Below are positions 37,707 to 46,135 of a stretch of DNA of 64,000 nucleotides, piece by piece (position 1 is the first letter of the stretch; each line of letters begins with the position of its first letter). The stretch is from Chersky-840 sp963848335 (GTDB lineage: Bacteria; Actinomycetota; Acidimicrobiia; Acidimicrobiales; UBA8190). The DNA is taken from the NCBI GenBank assembly GCA_963848335.1, contig CAWKDD010000001.1, positions 1,612,001 through 1,676,000 on the forward strand, given 5' to 3'. The translations under genes and the position numbers were made by a program. The notes under the pieces were generated by a model that did not search any database, was not told where the DNA came from, and worked only from the letters and a program-made list of their open reading frames with translations.

Positions 37707-38279
37707 GTGGGTCTTCCCGAGGAGTACCGGGCCATCGAGGCCGTCCTGCTCTCGGCTCTCGAGCCGGTGCCGCCCAACATGCTCGCCGAGCTGCTCGAGA
37801 TGCCCATCGAACGCGTCGAGGCCGCCTGCGCCGAGCTCGCCGCGGGGTACGAGGAGGAGGGCCGGGGGTTCGTGCTGGCCCGGGTGGCGGGGGGGTACCG
37901 CTACCAGACGCATCCGGACATGGCGCCGTTCGTGGAGCGCTTCGCCATGGAGGGCGTGTCGTCACGCCTGTCCTCGGCCGCGCTCGAGACCCTCGCCATC
38001 GTGGCCTACCGCCAGCCCGTGTCGCGCGCCCAGATCGCGGCGCTCCGGGGCGTGAACGTCGACGGCGTGGTGCGACTCCTGGAGCAGCGCGGCTACATCA
38101 ACGCCGTCGGCCACGCGCCGGGGCCGGGGCAGCCCGTGCTGTACGGGACCACGCCCGCCTTCTTGGAGCGGCTCGGCATCTACGACCTCGGCGACCTGCC
38201 CCCCGTCGAGGAGCTGCTGCCGGGGCCCGAGGTCGTCGAACAGCTCGAGGAGCGCCTGCGTCCCGGCGCCGATGCCTGA
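37707..38279 (+). CDS. scpB: Segregation and condensation protein B
   Basis: A 190-residue partner of ScpA made of two winged helices. The conserved stretch Leu-Glu-Thr-Leu-Ala-Ile-Val-Ala-Tyr-Arg-Gln-Pro-Val (near 95) and Arg-Gly-Val-Asn-Val-Asp-Gly identify it, and Tyr-Gly-Thr-Thr-Pro-Ala-Phe-Leu is at the end of the second domain. GTG 37707 is the start that places the first winged helix correctly; the open frame upstream overlaps scpA. Its last bases overlap the pseudouridine synthase by eight, so the two are coupled. Confidence 0.93.
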   Translation: MGLPEEYRAIEAVLLSALEPVPPNMLAELLEMPIERVEAACAELAAGYEEEGRGFVLARVAGGYRYQTHPDMAPFVERFAMEGVSSRLSSAALETLAIVAYRQPVSRAQIAALRGVNVDGVVRLLEQRGYINAVGHAPGPGQPVLYGTTPAFLERLGIYDLGDLPPVEELLPGPEVVEQLEERLRPGADA

Positions 38280-39087
38280 GGAGGGCGACCCGCCCCGACA
38301 CCCCGGCGACGAGGAGGCCACGCGCCCCCACGGAGAACGGCTCCAGAAGGTCCTGGCCCGAGTGGGCCTGGGCAGCCGGCGCGCCTGTGAGGAGCTCATC
38401 GCCCAAGGGCGGGTGACGGTCAACGGCCTGCCCGCCGAACTGGGCCGGCGCGTCGACGTCAGCGTCGACGTGGTGGCACTCGACGGCGTCCCCCTGCCGG
38501 TGCTGCCCGGGCTCGTGCACTACCTCCTGCACAAGCCGGCCGGCGTCGTCACCACCGCGCATGACCCTTCGGGGCGACCCACGGTGCTCGAGATGGTGCC
38601 CGACACGCCACGCGTGTTCCCGGTGGGGAGGCTCGACGCCGACAGCGAGGGGCTCCTCGTGCTCACCAACGACGGCGATCTGGCCCAGCGACTGACCCAC
38701 CCCTCCTTCGGCGTCGAGAAGGAGTACCTCGTCGAGGTGGACGGGGCCCCCTCGGCCGGGGCGCTGCGACGCCTGCGCCGGGGCATCGAGCTCGACGACG
38801 GGATCACCGCACCGGCCACCGTGGGCGTGGTCGCCCCCGGCGTGATCCGCATGGTCATCCACGAGGGCCGCAACCGCCAGGTCCGGCGCATGTGCGAGGC
38901 CGTCGGCCACCCCGTGCGGCGCCTGGTGCGCACCCGGATCGGGCCGGTGTCGGACCCGCGCCTCAAAGCGGGACAGTGGAGGGCGCTCCAGGCCTCCGAG
39001 GTGCGTGCCCTGGCGCGCGCCAGCACGCGGCGCGACGGTCCCGGCCGGCGCCGTACGCCACCGGGGGGGCGCAGCCGGGCTGGGTAG
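38272..39087 (+). CDS. rluB: RsuA/RluB-family 23S rRNA pseudouridine synthase
   Basis: Converts a uridine of 23S rRNA to pseudouridine. The 271-residue protein has an N-terminal S4 domain (about 22-70, Leu-Gln-Lys-Val-Leu-Ala-Arg-Val-Gly-Leu-Gly-Ser-Arg-Arg). The catalytic domain holds Gly-Arg-Leu-Asp-Ala-Asp-Ser-Glu-Gly-Leu-Leu, where the first Asp is catalytic. Asn-Arg-Gln-Val-Arg-Arg-Met is also present. The RluB assignment, not RsuA or RluE/F, rests on its place after scpAB and is less certain. The basic C-terminus may bind RNA. Confidence 0.9.
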   Translation: MPEEGDPPRHPGDEEATRPHGERLQKVLARVGLGSRRACEELIAQGRVTVNGLPAELGRRVDVSVDVVALDGVPLPVLPGLVHYLLHKPAGVVTTAHDPSGRPTVLEMVPDTPRVFPVGRLDADSEGLLVLTNDGDLAQRLTHPSFGVEKEYLVEVDGAPSAGALRRLRRGIELDDGITAPATVGVVAPGVIRMVIHEGRNRQVRRMCEAVGHPVRRLVRTRIGPVSDPRLKAGQWRALQASEVRALARASTRRDGPGRRRTPPGGRSRAG

Positions 39088-39097
39088 CATCGACGCC

Positions 39098-39463
39098 ATG
39101 TCCAGCGTCCGGGCCCTGCGCGGTGCCACCACCGTCGACGTCGACACCCCCGACCAGGTGTCGGCTCGTACCCAGGAGCTGCTCCAGGACCTCTTCGAGC
39201 GCAACGCGCTGGAGCACGACGACGTGATCAGCATCGTGTTCACCGCCACCGGCGACGTGGTCTCGATGTTCCCCGCGGCCGCGGCCCGGGCCATGGGACT
39301 GGGCGACGTCCCCCTGCTGTGTGCCCGCGAGCTCGACATCGTGGGGTCCACGCCGCACTGCGTGCGCGTCCTGCTCCACGTGACCACCGAGCGGCCCCGC
39401 CGGGACCTCCACCACGTCTACCTCCACGGGGCCCGGGGCCTGCGCGATGACCTCCCCGAGTGA
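39098..39463 (+). CDS. aroH: Chorismate mutase, AroH type
   Basis: A 121-residue monofunctional chorismate mutase of the trimeric AroH fold, catalysing chorismate to prephenate. It begins Val-Arg-Ala-Leu-Arg-Gly-Ala-Thr-Thr-Val, with the active-site Arg in the first strand. It continues with Val-Ser-Met-Phe-Pro-Ala-Ala-Ala-Ala-Arg, Cys-Ala-Arg-Glu-Leu and Cys-Val-Arg-Val-Leu. Typical length is 115-127. ATG 39098 is the start. It overlaps tyrA by 17 bases, so mutase and the next enzyme of tyrosine synthesis are made together. Confidence 0.92.
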   Translation: MSSVRALRGATTVDVDTPDQVSARTQELLQDLFERNALEHDDVISIVFTATGDVVSMFPAAAARAMGLGDVPLLCARELDIVGSTPHCVRVLLHVTTERPRRDLHHVYLHGARGLRDDLPE

Positions 39464-40529
39464 CACCGGACGCGCCGCCGTCGTCGGCACCGGGTTGATC
39501 GGAGGGTCGATCGGTCTCGCCTTGCGCGCCCGCGGCTGGTGGGTCACGGGCACCGACGTCGACCCCTTGGCCGCCGATCGGGCCAAGGCCCTCGGCGCCC
39601 TCGACGAGGTCGGGGTGGATCCCGGCGCCGAGATCACCTTCGTGGCCACCCCGGTGGTGGCCGTGGTGGAGGAGGTCTCCGCCGCGCTGGGGCGCGCGGC
39701 GCGACGCGACGCCGTCGTGACCGACGTGGCAGGGGTCAAGGCGCCCCTGGCGGCGCGCCTGGACCATCCCCGTTTCGTCGGCGGCCATCCCATGGCGGGA
39801 TCCGAACAGGTCGGGATCGACGGGGCCGACCCCGAGCTCTTCGTCGGGGCCACCTGGGTCCTCACGCCCACCGGCACCACCGATCCCGACGCCTTCGCCC
39901 GCCTCCGGTCCGTGGTCACGAGCCTCGGGGCCGAGGTGGTGGCGCTGTCCCCCGAGCAGCACGACACGCTCGTGGCCACGGTGTCGCACGTGCCGCACCT
40001 CGCCGCCGCCACGCTCATGAACCTGGCCGACCGCGCCGCCGAGGAGCACGGCGCGCTCCTGAGGCTGGCGGCGGGCGGATTTCGCGACATGACCAGGATC
40101 GCGGCGGGCCAACCCGGCATCTGGCCCGACGTGTGCGTGGCCAACGCGCCCGCCATCGTGGCCTCGCTCGACGCCTTGGTCGCCGACCTGACGGCCATGC
40201 GCGCCCGGGTGGCCACCGCAGACCGAGACGGGCTGCTGGCCGTGCTCGAGCACGCCGCCGCCGCCCGACGCTCCCTGCCGGCGCGCGCCGTTCGACCCGA
40301 GCGCCTGGCCGAGCTGCGCGTGCCCATCCCCGACCGCCCCGGGGTGCTGGCCGAGATCACGACGCTCGCCGGCGACCTCGGCGTGAACATCGCCGACCTC
40401 GAGATCGCCCACAGTGCCGAAGGCGATCGCGGCGTCCTCGTCCTCGTGGTCGACGGCGACGCCGCGCCCCGCCTGCACGACGCCATGGCGGCGCGCGGCT
40501 ACCGCTCGACGTCCAGGCACCTCGGATGA
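39447..40529 (+). CDS. tyrA: Prephenate dehydrogenase with ACT domain
   Basis: Oxidises prephenate (or arogenate) with NAD(P) in tyrosine synthesis. The 360-residue protein has the Rossmann motif Gly-Thr-Gly-Leu-Ile-Gly-Gly-Ser-Ile-Gly (about 14-23), Gly-Gly-His-Pro-Met-Ala-Gly-Ser-Glu (near 112), and Val-Ser-His-Val-Pro-His at the catalytic His. The last 75 residues form an ACT-like domain (Val-Pro-Ile-Pro-Asp-Arg-Pro-Gly-Val), which suggests feedback control by tyrosine. Prephenate or arogenate specificity cannot be read by eye. It overlaps aroH and, by ATGA, aroA. Confidence 0.92.
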   Translation: MTSPSDTGRAAVVGTGLIGGSIGLALRARGWWVTGTDVDPLAADRAKALGALDEVGVDPGAEITFVATPVVAVVEEVSAALGRAARRDAVVTDVAGVKAPLAARLDHPRFVGGHPMAGSEQVGIDGADPELFVGATWVLTPTGTTDPDAFARLRSVVTSLGAEVVALSPEQHDTLVATVSHVPHLAAATLMNLADRAAEEHGALLRLAAGGFRDMTRIAAGQPGIWPDVCVANAPAIVASLDALVADLTAMRARVATADRDGLLAVLEHAAAARRSLPARAVRPERLAELRVPIPDRPGVLAEITTLAGDLGVNIADLEIAHSAEGDRGVLVLVVDGDAAPRLHDAMAARGYRSTSRHLG

Positions 40530-41875
40530 GCCCGCCGCCGGACCCATCGCCGGGTCCCGCCGGCGACGACACGGTGTTCACGGTGGAGGGCGGGCACCCC
40601 CTGGTGGGCCGGCTGCGCGTCCCGGGGGACAAGTCGTTGTCGCACCGCGCCCTTCTCCTCGGGGCCCTCGCCCCGGGGGAGTCGAGGCTGCGGGGCCTCT
40701 CCGACGGCGACGACGTGGCCCGCACCGCCGCCGCACTGCGCGCCCTGGGGGCCGGCGTCGAGCGTGAGCCCGGGGGCGACACCGTGGTCCGGGGGGGCAG
40801 GGATGGGCTGCACCGGCCCGAACACCCCCTGGACATGGGCAACTCGGGCACCACCATGCGGTTGCTGTGCGGGGTCGTGGCCGGCCTGCCCTGGACCACC
40901 GAGCTGGTCGGGGACGCCTCGCTGAGCCGACGGCCCATGGACCGCGTGGCCGTGCCCCTGCGCCAGATGGGGGCCGAGGTCGAGGGACAGACGCCGCGCT
41001 GCCTGGCGCCGCTCACGATCCGCGGGGCCGCCCTGCGCGGCATCGACTACACCACCCCGGTGGCGAGCGCCCAGGTCAAGGCGTGCGTGCTCCTCGCCGG
41101 CCTGGGCGCCCGGGGCGAGACCGTCGTGCGGGAGCACGTGCTCACCCGCCGCCACACCGAGGAGCTGCTGGCCCGGTGCGGGGCCGACGTGACCGAAGAG
41201 GGCGGCGACGGCACGGACCACGTGGTGCGGCTGCACCCCTCGGAGCTGGCGCCCCTGCAGCTCGACGTCCCCGGAGACCCGTCCCAGGCGGCGTTCTGGG
41301 TCGTGGCGGCGTGCGTCGTGCCCGGCAGCGAGATCACCGTCGAGCGCGTCTACGTGGGGCGCGGGCGCCGCGGCTACCTGGACGTGCTCACCCGCATGGG
41401 CGCCGACATCGACGAGGTCCCCACCACGGGGCCCGGGGACCTGGCCGCCACCGCCGACGTCGTGGCGCGCTGGGGGCCCCTGCGGGGCACCGTCGTCGAG
41501 GCGTCGGAGATCACCGGCCTCGACGAGGTGCCGGTCCTGGCGGTGGCGGGCGCGTGCGCGTCGGGCCACACCGTGTTCCGGGCCGTGGGCGAGCTGCGGG
41601 TGAAGGAGTCCGACCGCCTGGCCGGCGTGGCCGAGCTGGTGCGGGTCTTCGGGGCCCGCGCCGAGGTCGACGGGGACGACCTCGTGGTGCACGGGGCGGG
41701 TCGCCTGGTGCCGGGGGCGGTGGACGCCCGGGGCGACCACCGCATGGCCATGGCCGCGGCGGTGGCCGGGCTGGCGGCGGGGAAGGCGCCGACGCGCATC
41801 GCAGGGTGGGGGGCGGTGGCCACCAGCTATCCCCGCTTCGCCACCGACCTCGTCGCCCTCGGCGGGGCCCGGTGA
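40526..41875 (+). CDS. aroA: EPSP synthase (3-phosphoshikimate 1-carboxyvinyltransferase)
   Basis: Joins shikimate 3-phosphate with phosphoenolpyruvate in the sixth step of the shikimate pathway. The 449-residue protein contains Pro-Gly-Asp-Lys-Ser-Leu-Ser-His-Arg (about 31-39), Met-Gly-Asn-Ser-Gly-Thr-Thr-Met-Arg-Leu (near 102) and Lys-Glu-Ser-Asp-Arg (near 360). These are the substrate-binding Lys, Arg and Asp residues. The Gly-Asn-Ser-Gly-Thr-Thr version of the loop is unlike the Gly-Asn-Ala-Gly-Thr of E. coli-type enzymes and nearer to other bacterial classes. ATG 40526 overlaps the tyrA TGA; its own TGA overlaps cmk. Confidence 0.93.
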   Translation: MSPPPDPSPGPAGDDTVFTVEGGHPLVGRLRVPGDKSLSHRALLLGALAPGESRLRGLSDGDDVARTAAALRALGAGVEREPGGDTVVRGGRDGLHRPEHPLDMGNSGTTMRLLCGVVAGLPWTTELVGDASLSRRPMDRVAVPLRQMGAEVEGQTPRCLAPLTIRGAALRGIDYTTPVASAQVKACVLLAGLGARGETVVREHVLTRRHTEELLARCGADVTEEGGDGTDHVVRLHPSELAPLQLDVPGDPSQAAFWVVAACVVPGSEITVERVYVGRGRRGYLDVLTRMGADIDEVPTTGPGDLAATADVVARWGPLRGTVVEASEITGLDEVPVLAVAGACASGHTVFRAVGELRVKESDRLAGVAELVRVFGARAEVDGDDLVVHGAGRLVPGAVDARGDHRMAMAAAVAGLAAGKAPTRIAGWGAVATSYPRFATDLVALGGAR

Positions 41876-42570
41876 ACGAGGGCGACGCCCGCACCGGCCC
41901 CACGCCTCGGGTCGGCGGCGACCGGGAGGTGCGCGTGGTGGCCATCGACGGTCCGGCCGGGGCCGGGAAGTCCACCCTGGCCCGGGCCGTGGCGAAGCAC
42001 CTCGGGGTCGAGAGGCTCGACACCGGGGCCATGTACCGGGCCGTGGCGTGGTCGGCGCTGCGCCACCACGTGGAATTGACCGACGCCGAGGCCGTGGCCC
42101 GCCTGGCCCGGGAGACCACCATCGACGTGGGCAGCCGCGTGGTCGTCGACGGCGAGGACGCCACCATGGCCATTCGCAGTGCGGCCGTGGACGCGGCGGT
42201 CTCGGCGGTGGCCGCCAACCCGGCGGTGCGCAGCGAGCTCGTGGCCCGCCAACGCGCCTGGGTGGCACAGCGCGGGCGCGGCGTCGTCGAGGGCCGCGAC
42301 ATCGGCACCGTCGTGCTCCCCCACGCCGATCTCAAGGTCTACCTGACCGCCGCCACCGAGACCCGGGCCCGCCGCCGGGCCCGCCAGCGGGCCGACGGCC
42401 GCAGCGTGGAGGCCGTCCACGACGACCTGGTGCGGCGGGACCGGCTCGACTCCACCCGCCTCACCTCGCCCCTGCCGTCCCCCGAGGACGTCGCCGCCGA
42501 TGCCAAGATCATCGACTCGACCGGCAAGTCCAGCCGGGACGTCCTCGAGGAGGTCCTCGCATGCCTGTGA
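41872..42570 (+). CDS. cmk: Cytidylate kinase
   Basis: Phosphorylates CMP and dCMP. The 232-residue protein has the P-loop Gly-Pro-Ala-Gly-Ala-Gly-Lys-Ser-Thr (about 27-35), Leu-Asp-Thr-Gly-Ala-Met-Tyr-Arg-Ala (near 50) for CMP binding, and Val-Glu-Gly-Arg-Asp-Ile-Gly-Thr-Val-Val (near 142). The insert typical of the long bacterial form is present. A 20-residue polar N-terminus precedes the P-loop. GTG 41872 overlaps the aroA stop, and the gene overlaps plsC by ten bases. CTP supply by pyrG and CMP recycling by cmk are both in this cluster. Confidence 0.94.
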   Translation: MNEGDARTGPTPRVGGDREVRVVAIDGPAGAGKSTLARAVAKHLGVERLDTGAMYRAVAWSALRHHVELTDAEAVARLARETTIDVGSRVVVDGEDATMAIRSAAVDAAVSAVAANPAVRSELVARQRAWVAQRGRGVVEGRDIGTVVLPHADLKVYLTAATETRARRRARQRADGRSVEAVHDDLVRRDRLDSTRLTSPLPSPEDVAADAKIIDSTGKSSRDVLEEVLACL

Positions 42571-43289
42571 AGCCACAGCTGGACCTGGACTCCGGCGCGG
42601 GCACCGTCCGCCGGCGCGCCGGGGTGCGCGTCCCGTCCTGGGTCTACCGGCTCCTGCGGGTCCTCGTGCACCTGATCAACCGGGCGTACTGGCGCGTCGA
42701 GGTCGAAGGGGCCGACGCCGTGCCGGCCACGGGCCCCGTCATCCTGGCGCCGGTGCACCGCAGCTTCATGGACTTCTTCGCCGTGTCCGAGGTGACGAGG
42801 CGCAAGATCTTCTACATGACCAAGGAGGAGATGTGGAAGTCCCCCCTCCTCGGTTCGGTCCTCGACGCCGTGGGCGCCTTCCCGGTCCATCGCGAAGGTG
42901 CCGACCGCCTCGCCCTGGAGCGGGCCCAGGACGTGCTCGAAAGAGGGGACGTGCTCATCTTGTTCCCCGAGGGGACGCGGCGCGCCGGCCCCGTCGTGGA
43001 GGAGCTGCACGAGGGCGCCGCCTTCCTGGCGGCGCGCACCGGGGCCCCCATCGTGCCCATCGGCATCGGCGGCACCGCCCAGGCCATGCCCAAGGGATCG
43101 AAGTTCGTGCGCCCGGTGAAGGTGCATCTGGTGGTGGGCAATGCCATCTCGGCTCCGCCCCGCTCGGCCCGGGGCCGGGTGCCGCGCACCCAGGTCCATG
43201 CCCTCACCGAGCAGCTGCGCGCCGAGCTCCAACACCTCTACGACGAAGCCGAAGCCAGGGCCAGCCCACGAGGCCGACGAGCACGATGA
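42561..43289 (+). CDS. plsC: 1-acyl-glycerol-3-phosphate acyltransferase (PlsC-like)
   Basis: Membrane-associated acyltransferase that makes phosphatidic acid. The 242-residue protein has the catalytic HX4D motif as His-Arg-Ser-Phe-Met-Asp (near 66-71) and the acyl-acceptor motif Phe-Pro-Glu-Gly-Thr-Arg near 137. Ile-Val-Pro-Ile-Gly-Ile-Gly-Gly-Thr follows. The N-terminal 30 residues precede a hydrophobic helix. ATG 42561 overlaps the cmk stop, which is the order cmk-plsC seen widely. The usual next gene, ispH, is displaced by an inserted minus-strand block. The last bases overlap the possible extended tail of the convergent membrane-protein gene. Confidence 0.92.
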   Translation: MPVKPQLDLDSGAGTVRRRAGVRVPSWVYRLLRVLVHLINRAYWRVEVEGADAVPATGPVILAPVHRSFMDFFAVSEVTRRKIFYMTKEEMWKSPLLGSVLDAVGAFPVHREGADRLALERAQDVLERGDVLILFPEGTRRAGPVVEELHEGAAFLAARTGAPIVPIGIGGTAQAMPKGSKFVRPVKVHLVVGNAISAPPRSARGRVPRTQVHALTEQLRAELQHLYDEAEARASPRGRRAR

Positions 43290-43424
43290 ACCCCAGGGCC
43301 GACACCACGAACCCCTCCAGGACGCGACGGGGGCGATAGGTGAAGTGCACCAAGGACGTCCCGGCGGGAACGGGCACGGCCTGGATCAGGCCCTCGGCCC
43401 GCACCGGCACCGCTTGGCGCGTCC

Positions 43425-46112
43425 TCACGGTCCCGCGGCGCGGGTCATGACGGTGGCCTGCCAGCCCGTGGCGAACTGCTCGGAACGCACCAGGGTGGCC
43501 GGCCTCGACGTTGACACGCGGATGGTCTGGTCGCCCCACGGCGTGCTCGACACGACACGGGCCCGGCCCCCCGACCCCCCCTGCACCCAGGCCCGGCCTG
43601 CCGCCGAGGCCTCGGTGAAGACGCAGAAGACCCCGATCATCCCCGCGAAGCGCCACCGCGCCGGGGTCACCGAGTCCCGCAACGAGCCGTCCACGCGGTA
43701 GGTGCCCTGGCCGGCGGTGCGCAGCACGACGGCCCCGATGCGCAGCGGCCCCGGTGTGTTCCCGCCGGTGCCCGAACCGGCCTCGGGCTCGAGGACGACG
43801 CCACTGGCCGCGCTGGGCGTCGGCGCCGACACCACGGCCGTGCCCGCGCGGCTCACCAGGGGAGCGGAGCCTATCCACGTCGTGCTGCGTCCGTCGGGGG
43901 AGAGCAGCCCCACCCTCAGGCTGGCCCCGGCGCCGGCGGGACCGGACTGCACGGGAACGTCGACGGCGGTGACCGACAGCACGGTCCCGAAGTACTGGGT
44001 CGTCGCCTGTCCCGGCGCCAGCGAGACCGTGGCCGACGGCGCCGGCGCGTACTGGTAGTCGTTGGCCGGGGTCGCCGGCGGCGCCGAGGTGTCGGCCGGG
44101 GCCGAGGGCGACGGGCCCACGGGCGGGACGCGAGTGGCTCCCGCCACCGCACTGGTGGGGACGCCGGGGGCGGCGGTCACGAGATGGACGAAGTACTCCG
44201 GCACGGTGGCCAGGACGGCCAGGTCGAGCTGGGCGAAGGTCCCGTCGGCCAGCCCCGACAGGCTCATGTTGAGCTGCTCGTGGGTGGCCGTAGCGCGGTC
44301 GTAGCCGGCGTCGACCACCGCCCCGTAGCCCTGCACGCTGTCGAGGTCGCGCAGGATGTTGAGGTCGGGCTCCCCCAACCGTTCGACCTGCACGGAGTAG
44401 TAGCGGTCGGGATCGAACATCGCCACCCGGTGCAGACCTCCCGCCGGCCCCTGGCCCTGTGCCGCCACCAGCGACGCCAGGGCGTCGGCGGCGGTGGCGT
44501 TGGGGGTCGTGGCCCCGACGGGATCGGGGGCGCCCTGGATGAACCCGTTGAACAGCGCCAGGTCCAACAGCACCAGGGCCGTCACCAGGCGCGGCATCAG
44601 CCGGGCCAGGCGCCGGCGCCGGAGCACCAGCCACGCGGCCCACACGGCGATGGCGCTGGGAAGGGTCAGGAAGGCGACCAGGGGCCACAGGGTCGAACGG
44701 CTGACGGGGCCGGGCACGTGCAGGAAGTGCGGGAACCACGTCCCACCCCCCAGCAGCACGAGCTGCAGGGCCACGACCGCCACCGGGGGGACGAGGGGCA
44801 GGACGATGTCCGAGCGCCACCCCTCGGGCCCGGGCAGTCTTCGCCACCACCCGGCGCGGTCCGCAGTCGGATCCGGGGCCGCAGTCGGATCCGGGGCCGC
44901 AGTCGGATCCGGGGCCGGCGTCGGTGTCGGGGCCAGGAGCATGTGGTCGAGCCAGGTGGCGAAGAGGACGGCCAGAGCCAGGTCGACCTCCAACAGGTTG
45001 CGCGACAGCAGGCGCTGGCGGTTGAACAGGGGCACGTGGAACAAGACGTGGCCGAAGGGGGTGAATCCCCCCCAGGCGAGCACCAGCCCGATGGCGGCGA
45101 TGGCGTACCAGATCCACCATCGACGCGCCTCGGCGCTGCGGCGGTGGCGGCGGGCCAGCAGTCCCACCAGGCCCATGACGGGCATGATCCCGATGTAACT
45201 CGACACCTCGGCCAGGCTGTAGGTGGCGTAGAAGTGGAGGGGGAACAGGCCGCTCGTGCCGAGCAGCAGGGGGTCGAGGCCCAGCACGGTCAGGGACTTG
45301 TTCATCGACCCCGACACGAAGAACGTGTAGTCGTGCAGGGCCCGCTGGGACTGGGCCTGGGCCAGGGCACCGGGGATGAGCTGCGCCCCGGCGAGGGCCA
45401 GGCCCAGCGCCACGCCCGCCGCCACCGTGAGCACGAGCGGCAGGCGCCGGGAGGGGGCATGCCACAAGAGCCACAGCGCGTAGACGGCCAGTACGACCCC
45501 GCCGTCGAGGATGGGCTCGGCCGCCCCCGACAACCCCATCAGCCCGAGGGAGGCGCCCAGCATGGCCACCCACGGGGCGGCCGAGCGTCCCTGGGGGCGA
45601 TTGGCCAGGCGCTCCAGGGCGGCGAAGGCCCACGGCAGCCAGGCTCCGGCCTCCACGATGTCGATGTGCACGCTCTGGGCGGCCATGAACCCGCCGTAGG
45701 CGAAGGCCACCGCGCCCAGCCCCGACGCCGTCCACGACCGCCCGAGCACCCGCAGCAACACGACCATCCCGGCCGCCGCCGCCACCTCCACCAGCGCCTG
45801 GTTGGCCACCCACGCCAAGGCGCCGGGCAACACGCTGAAGAGCCACGTGGCGGGGTAGGCGGCGCCGGCGTTGAACGCCGACAGGAGGGGGGAGCCGCTC
45901 CACAGGTACGGGTCCCACACCGGCGCGTGCCCGTGGCGGAGGTCGGTCCCCACCAGGACCCGCAGGGGGTAGTTCTGGATGAGGTTGTCGCTCACCAGCC
46001 ACGTCACCCCGACCGCGGCGGGCAGGCCGAAGATGGCGCAGGGCACGGCCACGAAGGCCGCCATCATCCGACCGCCGGGGCGGCGCAATAGACGCGCCGC
46101 GCGAGAGAGCAC
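43425..46112 (-). CDS. Large YfhO-like membrane protein (C-terminal tail shifted)
   Basis: An 895-residue membrane protein with about 12 helices up to residue 500, then a soluble region. Asp-Asn-Leu-Ile-Gln-Asn-Tyr-Pro-Leu-Arg (near 43) after the first helix and Trp-Asp-Pro-Tyr-Leu-Trp-Ser-Gly are YfhO-family features; in GT-C enzymes the acidic loop binds the lipid-sugar. The frame ends at 43425. A shift of one base near 43430 would continue into Val-Arg-Thr-Arg-Gln and a final membrane helix (Val-Leu-Val-Gly-Leu-Val-Gly-Trp) down to about 43204, overlapping plsC. The family normally ends with such a helix, so I think one G is missing in the GGG near 43435. A linker of three Pro-Asp-Pro-Thr-Ala-Ala repeats lies mid-protein. 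Confidence 0.78.
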   Translation of the reverse strand: MLSRAARLLRRPGGRMMAAFVAVPCAIFGLPAAVGVTWLVSDNLIQNYPLRVLVGTDLRHGHAPVWDPYLWSGSPLLSAFNAGAAYPATWLFSVLPGALAWVANQALVEVAAAAGMVVLLRVLGRSWTASGLGAVAFAYGGFMAAQSVHIDIVEAGAWLPWAFAALERLANRPQGRSAAPWVAMLGASLGLMGLSGAAEPILDGGVVLAVYALWLLWHAPSRRLPLVLTVAAGVALGLALAGAQLIPGALAQAQSQRALHDYTFFVSGSMNKSLTVLGLDPLLLGTSGLFPLHFYATYSLAEVSSYIGIMPVMGLVGLLARRHRRSAEARRWWIWYAIAAIGLVLAWGGFTPFGHVLFHVPLFNRQRLLSRNLLEVDLALAVLFATWLDHMLLAPTPTPAPDPTAAPDPTAAPDPTADRAGWWRRLPGPEGWRSDIVLPLVPPVAVVALQLVLLGGGTWFPHFLHVPGPVSRSTLWPLVAFLTLPSAIAVWAAWLVLRRRRLARLMPRLVTALVLLDLALFNGFIQGAPDPVGATTPNATAADALASLVAAQGQGPAGGLHRVAMFDPDRYYSVQVERLGEPDLNILRDLDSVQGYGAVVDAGYDRATATHEQLNMSLSGLADGTFAQLDLAVLATVPEYFVHLVTAAPGVPTSAVAGATRVPPVGPSPSAPADTSAPPATPANDYQYAPAPSATVSLAPGQATTQYFGTVLSVTAVDVPVQSGPAGAGASLRVGLLSPDGRSTTWIGSAPLVSRAGTAVVSAPTPSAASGVVLEPEAGSGTGGNTPGPLRIGAVVLRTAGQGTYRVDGSLRDSVTPARWRFAGMIGVFCVFTEASAAGRAWVQGGSGGRARVVSSTPWGDQTIRVSTSRPATLVRSEQFATGWQATVMTRAAGP
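44863..44916 (-). repeat. Three perfect 18-base tandem repeats
   Basis: gcagtcggatccggggcc occurs three times without mismatch, followed by a diverged fourth copy at 44917-44934. It encodes Pro-Asp-Pro-Thr-Ala-Ala units in an inter-helix loop of the YfhO-like protein. Copy number can change without frame loss. Confidence 0.92.
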
Positions 46113-46135
46113 CGGGACCGCTCCCCGGGATCAGG

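Noticed and set aside
44184..46091. A 635-codon plus-strand open frame
   Set aside because: Antisense to the membrane protein at 43425-46112; no recognisable motif and very high Gln/Gly/Arg content.
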